64,000 nt of DNA from Clostridium magnum DSM 2767 (lineage in GTDB: Bacteria > Bacillota > Clostridia > Clostridiales > Clostridiaceae). The stretch lies in contig NZ_LWAE01000008.1 of the NCBI RefSeq assembly GCF_001623875.1, positions 62,001-126,000 on the forward strand. Direction: 5' to 3'. Made by a program: the position numbers and the translations under genes. Within the stretch, counting starts at the first letter, position 1. The number at the start of each line of letters is the position of its first letter. This document shows positions 44,208-53,011 of the stretch, one piece after another. The notes beneath the pieces are model-generated. The model worked only from the letters and a program-made list of their open reading frames with translations, had not been told where the DNA came from and ran no database searches.

Positions 44208-45530
44208 ATGTTGAATGCTAAAAAGACTGAGCAAAGCACTAATTCTGGTATTTTCTCTACAATATGTAACTACAAAATTGGAACTATACCATTACCACTA
44301 TATGTAGTCTTATCTATTGTGGTTATAGGGGCATCATTTGTGGGAAAATTACCAGCAGACATGATTGGTGGTTTTGCAATAATTATGGTTATGGGTATGT
44401 TCTTAGGTGACATTGGAACTAAAATTCCAATATTAAAAACTATCGGTGGCCCTGCAATACTAGCTATATTTGTTCCATCTTATCTATTGTATGCTAATTT
44501 ATTAAATCCAAGCATAGTAAAATCTATTACAGGATTAATGAAAACCTCTAATTTCTTATATCTGTATATTTCTGTTTTGGTAGCAGGTAGTATACTTGGA
44601 ATGAATAGAAAAGTTTTGATTCAAGGATTTATACGTATGTTTATTCCACTTATTGTTGGAACACTTGCAGCTATAGCAGCTGGAGTACTTGTAGGTCTTT
44701 TATTCGGGTATAGTCCATATAGAACATTCTTCTTTATAGTAATTCCAATTGTTGGAGGAGGTATAGGAGAAGGAATATTACCACTTTCTTTATCTTATGC
44801 AGAGATTTTAAAACAACCTCAATCAGAGTTTATTGCTCAAATGATTCCAGCTGCACTGCTTGGAAACGTAGTCGCTATTATATCATCAGGATTATTAAAA
44901 CGTTTAGGTGAGCAAAAAACTGAGCTTAGTGGAAATGGTACGTTAGTTAAATCTGGTGATGTTTCAGACATAACTGGTGAACAAAATATTAATAAACCAG
45001 TAGAATTTCCATTAATGGGAGCAGGACTACTTATAGCATGTTCGCTTTTCATATTTGGAGGTTTTGCAAGCAAGTTCATAGGAATCCCAGGACCAATCAT
45101 AATGATTTTCACAGCAGCACTTTTAAAAGTTTCAAAACTTATGCCAGCAAAAATGGAACAAGGAGCATTCCATCTTTACAAATTTGTATCATCTAGCTTA
45201 ACATTCCCTCTAATGGTAGGGCTTGGAGTACTATTTGTTCCATGGAAAGATCTTGTAGCGGCAATTACACCAGCATATATTGTTATATGTATGTCAACAG
45301 TTTTAGCTATGATAGCGTCAGGCTTCTTCATAGGAAAATATGTTAATATGTATCCAGTAGAATCTGCTATAGTAACAGCATGTCATAGTGGATTAGGAGG
45401 AACAGGGGACGTTGCAATACTTTCAGCTTCAAACCGTATGGAGTTAATGCCTTTCGCACAGATTTCAACAAGAATAGGTGGAGCTTCAATGATAGTGGTA
45501 GCAACAATATTGATGAAAATGTTTAGTTAG
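44208..45530 (+). CDS. 2-hydroxycarboxylate (malate/citrate) transporter, 2HCT family
   Basis: 440 residues with about eleven membrane segments and the two family GGXG re-entrant motifs: VGGGIGEGILPLS (~184-196) and GLGGTGDVAILSAS (~394-407). The Arg in that second half (STRIGGA) fits the substrate-binding region. Members move malate, citrate or lactate with H+ or Na+. Its place behind malic enzyme 2 favours malate. A strong AAAACGGGGGG site precedes ATG 44208, and a terminator follows. Confidence 0.9.
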   Translation: MLNAKKTEQSTNSGIFSTICNYKIGTIPLPLYVVLSIVVIGASFVGKLPADMIGGFAIIMVMGMFLGDIGTKIPILKTIGGPAILAIFVPSYLLYANLLNPSIVKSITGLMKTSNFLYLYISVLVAGSILGMNRKVLIQGFIRMFIPLIVGTLAAIAAGVLVGLLFGYSPYRTFFFIVIPIVGGGIGEGILPLSLSYAEILKQPQSEFIAQMIPAALLGNVVAIISSGLLKRLGEQKTELSGNGTLVKSGDVSDITGEQNINKPVEFPLMGAGLLIACSLFIFGGFASKFIGIPGPIIMIFTAALLKVSKLMPAKMEQGAFHLYKFVSSSLTFPLMVGLGVLFVPWKDLVAAITPAYIVICMSTVLAMIASGFFIGKYVNMYPVESAIVTACHSGLGGTGDVAILSASNRMELMPFAQISTRIGGASMIVVATILMKMFS

Positions 45531-45538
45531 TGAACTTT

Positions 45539-45567
45539 AAAGGTGCTAAAATTTTTAGCACCTTTTC
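45539..45567 (+). terminator. Terminator of the malate transporter gene
   Basis: AAAGGTGCTAAAA pairs with TTTTAGCACCTTT, followed by TCAC; the stem itself is A/T rich at the base. Confidence 0.85.
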
Positions 45568-45688
45568 ACAATAACTATGGTGTATATATAAGATAATGAA
45601 AAATGAAGAAAAAAATAGAAAACAGTATATATCACAAGCTTATAGTTGGAATATAGCTTAATATGATTAAAAATAATTATGAAAGTGG

Positions 45689-45717
45689 TTGACAAGCATT
45701 CTAAAATAGTATAAAAT
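45689..45717 (+). promoter_or_regulatory. Promoter of the tRNA cluster
   Basis: TTGACA (45689-45694) and TAAAAT (45712-45717) are 17 nt apart, 44 nt before the first tRNA. Confidence 0.8.
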
Positions 45718-45761
45718 CTATAAATGTGCTCAGGAGATAAATCAATGTGAGCACAACAGTT

Positions 45762-45836
45762 GCGGGAGTGGCTCAGTGGTAGAGCGTCACCTTGCCAAGG
45801 TGAACGTCGTGGGTTCGAATCCCATCTTCCGCTCCA
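45762..45836 (+). tRNA. tRNA-Gly (GCC)
   Basis: Complete cloverleaf with GCGGGAG acceptor, anticodon loop TTGCCAA and encoded CCA. Confidence 0.96.
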
Positions 45837-45841
45837 AATAT

Positions 45842-45915
45842 GCGGGTGTAACTCAATGGTAGAGTGCTAGCCTTCCAAGCTAGTTACGAGGGTTCGATTC
45901 CCTTCACCCGCTCCA
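45842..45915 (+). tRNA. tRNA-Gly (TCC)
   Basis: Cloverleaf with anticodon loop CTTCCAA and encoded CCA. Identical to the copy at 46626. Confidence 0.96.
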
Positions 45916-45921
45916 AAATAT

Positions 45922-45998
<77 letters not shown>

Positions 45999-46005
45999 AA
46001 TGTGT

Positions 46006-46081
46006 GGGTTATTAGCTCAGTTGGTAGAGCACCTGACTCTTAATCAGGGTGTCCGGGGTTCGAACCCCCGATGACCCACCA
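46006..46081 (+). tRNA. tRNA-Lys (CTT)
   Basis: Acceptor GGGTTAT pairs with ATGACCC (one G-T), anticodon loop CTCTTAA, encoded CCA. Confidence 0.95.
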
Positions 46082-46086
46082 AATAT

Positions 46087-46162
46087 CGGGGTGTGGCGCA
46101 GATGGGAGCGCGCGTGGTTTGGGACCATGAGGTCGCAGGTTCAATCCCTGTCACCCCGACCA
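46087..46162 (+). tRNA. tRNA-Pro (TGG)
   Basis: Acceptor CGGGGTG, anticodon loop TTTGGGA, encoded CCA. Confidence 0.95.
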
Positions 46163-46168
46163 GTATAA

Positions 46169-46243
46169 TGGGATATCGCCAAGCGGTAAGGCACTAGACT
46201 TTGACTCTAGTATTCGTAGGTTCAAATCCTGCTATCCCAGCCA
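46169..46243 (+). tRNA. tRNA-Gln (TTG)
   Basis: Acceptor TGGGATA pairs with TATCCCA, anticodon loop CTTTGAC, encoded CCA. It would be charged by the GlnRS encoded at 32180. Confidence 0.95.
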
Positions 46244-46247
46244 TTTT

Positions 46248-46323
46248 GGTTTACTAGCTCAGTCGGTAGAGCACATGACTTTTAATCATGTTGTCCGGGG
46301 TTCGATTCCCCGGTAAGCCACCA
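46248..46323 (+). tRNA. tRNA-Lys (TTT)
   Basis: Acceptor GGTTTAC pairs with GTAAGCC, anticodon loop CTTTTAA, encoded CCA. Confidence 0.95.
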
Positions 46324-46396
46324 AAAATTAAAATCCTCAACTTATGTAGAGGAGAATTAAAAAATAACAAAATCTTTGACTTTGATATCTATATTT

Positions 46397-46480
46397 GCAG
46401 GTGTGGCGGAATTGGCAGACGCACTAGACTTAGGATCTAGCGCCTTAGGCATGGGGGTTCGACTCCCTTCACCTGCACCA
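46397..46480 (+). tRNA. tRNA-Leu (TAG)
   Basis: 84 nt with a long variable arm (class II), acceptor GCAGGTG, anticodon loop CTTAGGA, encoded CCA. Confidence 0.95.
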
Positions 46481-46516
46481 TTTATGTTTACATTGATTAA
46501 TAGAGTTAATATAATT

Positions 46517-46619
46517 AAAACATAACAAAATCAAAGATTTTGATATTTCATATAATGAGCTTCTCAGTAGAACTGAGAAGGACTAAAACATAATAAAATC
46601 AAAGATTTTGATGTTTTAT
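46517..46619 (+). repeat. Spacer repeats and hairpin between tRNA-Leu and tRNA-Gly
   Basis: AAAACATAACAAAATCAAAG (46517-46536) recurs with one change at 46585. Both units can fold at AAAATC/GATTTT. Between them lies a perfect CTTCTCAGT-AGA-ACTGAGAAG hairpin (46560-46580). They may guide transcript processing. Confidence 0.6.
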
Positions 46620-46625
46620 GTCTAT

Positions 46626-46699
46626 GCGGGTGTAACTCAATGGTAGAGTGCTAGCCTTCCAAGCTAGTTACGAGGGTTCGATTCCCTTCACCCGCTCCA
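46626..46699 (+). tRNA. tRNA-Gly (TCC), second copy
   Basis: Identical over its length to the tRNA at 45842, including encoded CCA. Confidence 0.96.
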
Positions 46700-46710
46700 A
46701 ATTGAAACGT

Positions 46711-46743
46711 AACTTATGACAAGTAGTATGTCATAAGTTTTTT
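46711..46743 (+). terminator. Terminator of the tRNA cluster
   Basis: AACTTATGACA (46711-46721) pairs with TGTCATAAGTT (46729-46739), ending in TTTTTT. Confidence 0.9.
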
Positions 46744-46746
46744 GTA

Positions 46747-47126
46747 TTTTTATTGAATTTATAGATAACTGCAATAGAAAGTTGACTTATTCGGAGGTAT
46801 ATGTTACCAAAGCTGAAAGCACATTTAAAAACTTTTTTATCAGTCTTAGAGAAGTATTTTAGAAAATCTTAGAGCCTTTGATGTGTTTGAGGTACGAGTT
46901 TATGCAGAATTGCTAAGCAATTCAAATGTAGTGCTTAGCAGCCCACAAGATTATTTGTTTAAAATTAGTAGTCCTATAGGCTGCTAGCTACTGCGCAAAG
47001 GTTCTTAGATTTTCAAAATACTGAGATTTAGACTGATTAAAAGTTTTTATAGTGTCGAAGCTTGGTAACATATACCGGAAAAATAAGTCAACTTTCGGTC
47101 GTGTTTATCTATAAATTTAATAAAAA
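46747..47126. mobile_element. 380-bp foldback element (MITE-like)
   Basis: The two ends are long imperfect inverted repeats. TTTTTATTGAATTTATAGAT starts at 46747 and returns, reverse complemented with one change, ending at 47126. Inside, GAAAGTTGACTTATT, GGTATATGTTACCAA, AAAAACTTTT and ATCAGTCT recur in the same order on the other strand. The arms together cover about 130-150 bp per side. The centre has further hairpins, such as GAATTGCTAAGCAATTC (46907-46923). No ORF exists. It sits between the tRNA terminator and a gene on the minus strand, whose stop lies 3 nt beyond it. Confidence 0.75.
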
Positions 47127-47128
47127 TC

Positions 47129-47782
47129 TTACTCTTCTAAGCCTTGGTAAGTGGATACTATAAAATCAAATTCCTCAGGATCAGTAATTTCACCATAGCT
47201 ATCTTCACTGATACCAGGATAATAATGTAGAATAAACTTTTCTTTTGTTATTAAATTTTCAATTATAATATATTTTCTATCGAGCTCTATGTCCTGCAGT
47301 GTTGCTAGAACATTATACTTATCAGGTGCTCCAGTTCTATCATTTGTTAAATCTAGAAGCCAATTATCATGGAGCCTAACACTTATTTTCTTATTATCAC
47401 AGAATACTATTCTGGAACCAGATTTACATCCTAGACATCCATCAAACCTATCTTCCATACAATTACGATATACACAGCGGCCGCAGTTTTCAAGCTGGGC
47501 TAATGTCTCCATATTATCTCTTTTGTAAGTGTCTAATAGATCAATATATTTATTATCACTAAATAATCTGAAGAATCCACTCTTTTTACTAAGCTCTCCA
47601 TGAGCTGCTTCTATAAGCTCTATATACTTTTTAAGTATGGGAAGCTTAGCTACATATTTTCTATTATTTAGCTCTTTACTATCTATAAAAGGAGATATAT
47701 TATCTATTGCATAGGTTAAGTCTATATATATTTTTCCATAACGATCTTTTTCATTTTTTAAAAATTCTATATCCTTACTCAT
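47129..47782 (-). CDS. Cys-rich protein of unknown function paired with PspA
   Basis: 217 residues. The N-terminal ~95 are helical and charged. A Cys cluster (CGRCVYRNC, then CLGCKSG at ~115) could bind zinc. The C-terminal ~95 look beta-rich (VRLHDNWLLDLTNDR, KFILHYYPG). I do not recognise the family. It starts 11 nt after the pspA stop, so the two are one operon, and it may help the PspA envelope-stress function (inference). The foldback element begins directly after its stop. Confidence 0.7.
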   Translation of the reverse strand: MSKDIEFLKNEKDRYGKIYIDLTYAIDNISPFIDSKELNNRKYVAKLPILKKYIELIEAAHGELSKKSGFFRLFSDNKYIDLLDTYKRDNMETLAQLENCGRCVYRNCMEDRFDGCLGCKSGSRIVFCDNKKISVRLHDNWLLDLTNDRTGAPDKYNVLATLQDIELDRKYIIIENLITKEKFILHYYPGISEDSYGEITDPEEFDFIVSTYQGLEE

Positions 47783-47793
47783 AAAACCCCACC

Positions 47794-48444
47794 TTAACTT
47801 AGTTTGTATTTCTTTAACTCTTCATCTAGATTTACTTCTTCCAGCTTTTCAAATTCTTTGTTTAATGAGTTATCAACTTTTAGTTCTTCTAAGCCTTGTG
47901 AAAAAGCCTCTTTCTTTTGAATTTTTCTCTCTATATCATCTAAACTTATTTTATTACTTTTAGTTTCTACACTAGCTAGTATTTCATTTACTTTACCACT
48001 TGCTTCTGCATTATTATATCTAGCTGCAGCTTCGTCACGATAATTTCTAGTTTTCTGTACCTCTTCTTCAAGGTCTTTTAATTTTTTCTTTATAGCTTCA
48101 GCTTTAGTACGAGCATCATCATAGGATCCTTTAAGACTTGTATACATTTTGTCTGCTTCAAGCTTCTTTTCAAGAGCCTTCTTAGCTAGTTCCTCATTGC
48201 CTTTATTCATTGCTAATCTAACTTTTTCATCGTAATCTTTTGATTCTGCCTCAGCTTTTTCTATTTTCTTTTCAATTTCATGAACATTTCCTAATATTTT
48301 TGCTGAGGAAAGCTTTGCCTTGTTTAAGCTCTCTTCCATATCTCTTACCTTTTGATCTAGCAATTCAATAGGATTTTCAATTTCATCTAATGAATTGTTA
48401 GCCTTTGCTCTAATAATATTTGACATTCTTTTAAATATACCCAT
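47794..48444 (-). CDS. pspA: PspA/IM30 family envelope-stress protein
   Basis: 216 residues, almost wholly helical coiled coil. The start MGIFKRMSNIIRAKANN is the family's amphipathic membrane-binding helix. IENPIELLDQKVRDMEESL follows, another shared feature. PspA/IM30 proteins form ESCRT-III-like rods on damaged membranes. A GGAGGA site precedes the ATG. It leads the two-gene operon with the Cys-rich protein. Confidence 0.9.
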   Translation of the reverse strand: MGIFKRMSNIIRAKANNSLDEIENPIELLDQKVRDMEESLNKAKLSSAKILGNVHEIEKKIEKAEAESKDYDEKVRLAMNKGNEELAKKALEKKLEADKMYTSLKGSYDDARTKAEAIKKKLKDLEEEVQKTRNYRDEAAARYNNAEASGKVNEILASVETKSNKISLDDIERKIQKKEAFSQGLEELKVDNSLNKEFEKLEEVNLDEELKKYKLS

Positions 48445-48679
48445 TTAAAATCCTCCTCAGGTTAAAAACCTTATTAATTATATTATAAATATTGGAATAA
48501 TAGTTATCAATACTCTTAGTATCTTTTGTTTATGAGATTATTATATAGTATAAAATAACTTATTACAAGTTAGGATTAAACTTGTATAATAGGCGATTTA
48601 ACCATTATTTATATTCTAGCATAGATTATCTTAGTTTATCAGAAATTTTCTCTACTTTTCTTATATTTATGGAGTTAAA
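48445..48679. other. AT-rich spacer upstream of pspA
   Basis: No ORF or hairpin seen. The pspA promoter should lie here, but no box is convincing. Confidence 0.4.
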
Positions 48680-48753
48680 ATGAAGTGAAACTTGAATAAG
48701 ATGGAGTTTCATATAAAGCATGGGAGTATTAGAGCGGGTAGTCATCGGATAAA
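48680..48753 (+). repeat. Dispersed repeat, deleted form
   Basis: Left end ATGAAGTGAAACTTGAATAA with GATGGAGTTTC is joined to GCATGGGAGTATTAGAGCGGG and TCATCGGATAAA. The middle is missing. Confidence 0.8.
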
Positions 48754-48963
48754 TGAGAAAAGCGTTTAGTTTAGTGCTTAAAAGCTTTTTTTAGATAAAA
48801 TATGATATAATTATATAAAGGTTATTAAATTAAAAGACAAATAAAACTAATACATATACTTAAATGAATTTATCGAGATATACTAATATTATGAGATTTA
48901 ATATTTTTAAGAACTAATATCATAAATATAAGAATTCTGTAGTAAGGTCTTGGAGGTAATAGA

Positions 48964-50568
48964 ATGAGGATAAAAAAACCAAATCTAAAATTACAGACTA
49001 CTATTACACTACTAGTTTGTTGTGTTATTGCTATATCATTATTAGTAACAAACTTACTTATTAGTGCAAAAGTGGCCTATAATACTGAAAAGAATTTGGA
49101 GGATAAAGCAACATATATTGCACGTATAGTGGCAAATTCACCGTCAATAATTGAAGCTCTAAATGGAAAAAAAGATGAAAAAGTAATTCAAGAGATGGCT
49201 AACAATATGAAAAACATGACTAATGTTGAATATATAGTTGTAATGGATATGAATCAGACAAGAAAATCTCATCCAGATATAGCTAAGCTAGGGAAACACT
49301 TTGTTGGTGATGATGTTGAAGAGGCTTTAAAAGGACATGAATATGTTTCAACGGCTGAAGGAACGCTGGGGATGGCACTTAGAGCTTTTACACCAATATT
49401 TACATCAGATGGCAGACAAATTGGAGTCGTTGCTGTGGGAATTTTATTAAATAATGTGCATCAAGCTGTAGCTCAGAGTAGGATAATAATATATATTGGA
49501 GTTGGATTTGGATTTCTAGTTGGTTTAATTGGGGCAATGTTACTGGCTAAAAGTATTAAGAAAACTATGTTTGGATTAGAACCATCAGAGATTTCTAAGC
49601 TTCTAGAGGAACGTAGCGCTATGCTTCACTCAGTAAGGGAAGGGATTTTGGCTGTAGACAAGGATTCTCGTATTACGTTAATTAATGAAGAAGCTATGTC
49701 TATATTTAGTAGAGCTGGAATTACTGATCCTATGGGAAAGAAGGTAGAAGAATGTATCCAAAACACTAGATTAAATCACATTTTACAAACAGGACAAGCT
49801 GAACTAGATCAAGAACAAGAACTTAAAGGTATAACCCTATTAACTAATAGAATACCTATATTTGTAAAAGGAGAGACTGTTGGCGCAATAGCTACATTTC
49901 GCGACAAAACTGAGATTAGAATATTAGCAGAGCAACTTACTGGAGTAAGGCTATATGCAGATGCACTTAGGGCACAAACCCATGAGTTTATGAATAAATT
50001 GCATATTATTTTAGGTATGGTTCATATGAAATATTATGACGAACTGGCAGAATACATAAATAGTATTGCTGATAAATATCAGGAACAAGTTGGCTTCGTT
50101 ATAAGACATATAAAAGATCCTGTGCTTGCTGGATTTATTTTGGGAAAAATCAGTTATTCTAGGGAAATTGGAGTTCAATTTGTTTTATCAGAAGAATGTT
50201 TTGTTCCTGAGCCAGAAGAAAATGAAATAACTCATGAAATAGCCACAATACTGGGTAATTTAGTGGATAATGCTATGGACGCGGTAAAGGATTACAAAGA
50301 TAAAATTGTAAATTTAACCTTAGTCTATGAAGATGACATTCTAACTATTGAAGTAAGTGATAGTGGTCCAGGTATTAGTGGTGAACTAAAAAATGAGATT
50401 TTTGCAAAAGGATATTCTACAAAAGGAGACAATCGTGGACTGGGGCTTTATTTAGTACAAAAAAGTGTAGAGAGATTAGGTGGAAACATGCAGTTGTTTT
50501 CAGAGGTAGGTGATGGAACAACCTTTATAATTTATTTACCTTATAAGAGTAAGGATGGTGTTGAATGA
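48964..50568 (+). CDS. CitA/DcuS-type sensor histidine kinase
   Basis: 534 residues. A first membrane helix (~12-33) is followed by an extracytoplasmic PAS-like sensor (~35-170), a second helix (~173-195), a cytosolic PAS (~215-320), and the kinase. The phosphoacceptor is His340 in RAQTHEFMNKLH, the form used by di/tricarboxylate sensors. The N box LGNLVDNAMDAV and G boxes are intact. Such kinases sense citrate, malate or fumarate outside the cell. The response regulator gene overlaps by 4 nt. Candidate target: the malate transporter and malic enzyme genes at 42.9-45.5 kb (inference). Confidence 0.9.
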   Translation: MRIKKPNLKLQTTITLLVCCVIAISLLVTNLLISAKVAYNTEKNLEDKATYIARIVANSPSIIEALNGKKDEKVIQEMANNMKNMTNVEYIVVMDMNQTRKSHPDIAKLGKHFVGDDVEEALKGHEYVSTAEGTLGMALRAFTPIFTSDGRQIGVVAVGILLNNVHQAVAQSRIIIYIGVGFGFLVGLIGAMLLAKSIKKTMFGLEPSEISKLLEERSAMLHSVREGILAVDKDSRITLINEEAMSIFSRAGITDPMGKKVEECIQNTRLNHILQTGQAELDQEQELKGITLLTNRIPIFVKGETVGAIATFRDKTEIRILAEQLTGVRLYADALRAQTHEFMNKLHIILGMVHMKYYDELAEYINSIADKYQEQVGFVIRHIKDPVLAGFILGKISYSREIGVQFVLSEECFVPEPEENEITHEIATILGNLVDNAMDAVKDYKDKIVNLTLVYEDDILTIEVSDSGPGISGELKNEIFAKGYSTKGDNRGLGLYLVQKSVERLGGNMQLFSEVGDGTTFIIYLPYKSKDGVE

Positions 50569-51275
50569 TTAAGGTTTTAATTGTAGAAGATGATCCAATG
50601 GTGGCAGAATTCAATAAGAGATATCTTAAACAGGTAGGTGGCTTTGAACTAATAGCTATAACTCGTTCCTTTGACGAAGCATTAGCAGTATTGCAGGATG
50701 AAAAAATTGACCTAGTTTTACTGGATATATTTATGCCTGGTATGAGTGGACTAGACTTGTTAGCACAAATAAGAAAAGCTGGAAAAGAGATAGATGTTAT
50801 TATAGTATCAGCTGCTTGTGATATTCAAACAATAAAAAAGACTTTACAATATGGCGCAGTAGACTATTTAATAAAACCCTTTGAATTTGAACGCTTTAAT
50901 ACAGCACTTACTGCTTATAAGGAAACTCATACTTTTATGAGAGATAAGGATGCACTTAATCAAGAGGAGCTTGATAAACTTATTTTAGTTAACAAAGATC
51001 AAACTCAGGCCTTAACTCAAATACCTAAAGGACTTGATAAAAATACTTTGAGAAAAGTATGGACAAATATCAAAGAAATGAAAGAAAACATTTTTTCTAC
51101 TGGCGAAATGGCTAGAAATGTGGGGATTTCACGGGTTTCAATGAAAAAATATTTAGATTTTTTAAGTGAAATTGGAATATTGAAAAGGGAAGCAGTCTAT
51201 GGCTCTGTTGGAAGACCTATATATAAATATATGTGTATAAATTCAGAAACTGATACTATAAATCGTTATCTATAG
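50565..51275 (+). CDS. CitB/DcuR-type response regulator
   Basis: 236 residues. The receiver domain has the acidic pair DD near residue 10, phosphoacceptor Asp in VLLDIFMPG (~54) and Lys in LIKPFEF. The C-terminal half is a winged-helix-like domain (FSTGEMARNVGISRVSMKKYL) used by the CitB/DcuR/MalR group. It is translated with the upstream kinase through an ATGA overlap. Confidence 0.9.
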   Translation: MIKVLIVEDDPMVAEFNKRYLKQVGGFELIAITRSFDEALAVLQDEKIDLVLLDIFMPGMSGLDLLAQIRKAGKEIDVIIVSAACDIQTIKKTLQYGAVDYLIKPFEFERFNTALTAYKETHTFMRDKDALNQEELDKLILVNKDQTQALTQIPKGLDKNTLRKVWTNIKEMKENIFSTGEMARNVGISRVSMKKYLDFLSEIGILKREAVYGSVGRPIYKYMCINSETDTINRYL

Positions 51276-51412
51276 CAACTATAAATATATGAATTTTTAA
51301 TGAATACTTGTTAAATCTCCAATTATCGTATTAAATTGCTACTATTTTCATCGCAATTTATGTTAAAATAGATGAGGTGAAATTAATAACTATAATACAA
51401 GGAGATGAAATA

Positions 51413-52933
51413 ATGTTTAGCAGAAAGAATGTTTTACTAATTATTTGTGCTTTTTTCGTTGCAATGTTTGCTACAACTTTAAAAGTATCTGCAGCTCCAG
51501 CAGTTGAAAGAATTGGTGGGAGTGACAGATATGAAACTGCTATAAAAATCTCTCAGAGCTATTGGACTGAATCAGATTATGTGGTAATAGTTTCAGGAGA
51601 AAACTTTCCGGATGCTCTATGTGCGGCTCCGCTTGCACAAAAATATAGAGCGCCTATTCTTTTGACTGAAAGCAGCAATATGAGAAGTAATGTACTAAGT
51701 GAAGTTGTAAGATTAAATGCTAAAAATGCATTTATAGTAGGGGGAACTGCTGTAATATCTGAACAAATTGAGAATGAATTAAAAAATAAGGGGTTAAAGG
51801 TCATTCGTAAACAGGGAAAAAATAGATATGAAACTAGTATTGAAGTAGCTAAGGAAATAGGGACAAGTAATGGTGCTGTTATTGCATCAGGTGAAAATTT
51901 CCCGGACGCTTTATCTATAGCTTCAATTGCAGCTTCAAAACAAATGCCTATAATCCTTACAGTGCCTAATAAATTACTGGATGTTACAAAGCAATTTATT
52001 GATGATAATAATAGTAGTAAATATTATGTTATAGGTGGGAATGGAGCAGTAGAGGATTCTGTAGTAAGTGTTCTTAATGATTATAAAAGACTAAGTGGAA
52101 GAGATAGATACGAGACTAATACTGCCATTATAAATGAATTTCTTGATACTATAAATATTGGTACAGTTTTTGTAGCGGATGGAAATGGGTTTGCAGATGC
52201 GTTATCAGGTTCGGCAGCAGCATCTAAATGTAATTCTCCAATAGTGCTAGTGCATAATGATAATGGAAGTCAACAACGTATAATTAAAGATCATATAGTC
52301 TCGGTATCTGTAGTTAAGGTTCTTGGAGGAACTGGAGTAGTTCCAGATTATGTAGTACAAAGAGTTATATATGGTGGGACAGTAATAACTTTAGATGCAG
52401 GGCATGGTGGATATGACTCAGGGGCAGTAGGGCCTAGTGGATTATATGAAAAGAATGTAAATTTAGACGTAACTTTAAAGCTGGGAAAGATACTTGAGCA
52501 AAAGGGTATAGATGTAGTATACACTAGAACTAGCGATGAGGTGTCTTGGCCAGCAAATGTTGGTGAAGATCTTCAGGCAAGATGTGATATATCTGATGCA
52601 GCAGGTTCTAATTATTTTGTATCTATACATGCTAATAGCTCAGTGTCATCAGGAGCTCGTGGAATAGAAACATATTATTATTCTGCAAATTCAGAAGGGA
52701 AGCAGTTAGCACAATCAATACAAACGGAGTTAATCAATGAAACAGGCCTTATTGATAGAGGAGTACTGACAGCTAATTTCTATGTTATAAAAAATACTGC
52801 AGCACCATCGGTGCTTGTGGAAGTTGGATTTATAAGTAACCCAACAGAAGAAGCTTTATTAGGAAATGGAGAATTTCAGGACAAGCTTGCAGAAGCTATA
52901 GCACAAGGAATAATGAATACAGTTAATAAGTAA
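51413..52933 (+). CDS. N-acetylmuramoyl-L-alanine amidase with three CWB2 repeats
   Basis: 506 residues. Signal peptide (~1-28), then three cell-wall-binding type 2 repeats (ERIGGSDRYETA, then RYETS and SGRDRYETN units, each with a GENFPDAL/GNGFADAL turn). A C-terminal Amidase_3 domain starts at ~330 with zinc ligands in LDAGHGGYDSG, LYEKN, VSIHANS and the catalytic Glu in LVEVGF. It cuts the peptide from muramic acid in the wall. ATG 51413 follows AAGGAG; the longer GTG frame from 51377 adds residues before that site. Confidence 0.93.
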   Translation: MFSRKNVLLIICAFFVAMFATTLKVSAAPAVERIGGSDRYETAIKISQSYWTESDYVVIVSGENFPDALCAAPLAQKYRAPILLTESSNMRSNVLSEVVRLNAKNAFIVGGTAVISEQIENELKNKGLKVIRKQGKNRYETSIEVAKEIGTSNGAVIASGENFPDALSIASIAASKQMPIILTVPNKLLDVTKQFIDDNNSSKYYVIGGNGAVEDSVVSVLNDYKRLSGRDRYETNTAIINEFLDTINIGTVFVADGNGFADALSGSAAASKCNSPIVLVHNDNGSQQRIIKDHIVSVSVVKVLGGTGVVPDYVVQRVIYGGTVITLDAGHGGYDSGAVGPSGLYEKNVNLDVTLKLGKILEQKGIDVVYTRTSDEVSWPANVGEDLQARCDISDAAGSNYFVSIHANSSVSSGARGIETYYYSANSEGKQLAQSIQTELINETGLIDRGVLTANFYVIKNTAAPSVLVEVGFISNPTEEALLGNGEFQDKLAEAIAQGIMNTVNK

Positions 52934-52957
52934 CTAGGAATCTTTTGAAGATGCCTT

Positions 52958-52999
52958 AACAGCCTATAAACTAATTAGTGGTTTATAGGCTGTTTTTTT
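52958..52999 (+). terminator. Terminator of the amidase gene
   Basis: A 14-bp stem, AACAGCCTATAAAC with GTTTATAGGCTGTT, followed by TTTTT. Confidence 0.92.
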
Positions 53000-53011
53000 A
53001 AATATGTGTAC

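Noticed and set aside
46517..46619. CRISPR-like direct repeats
   Set aside because: Only two units, spaced by a hairpin and not by unique spacers; no cas genes.
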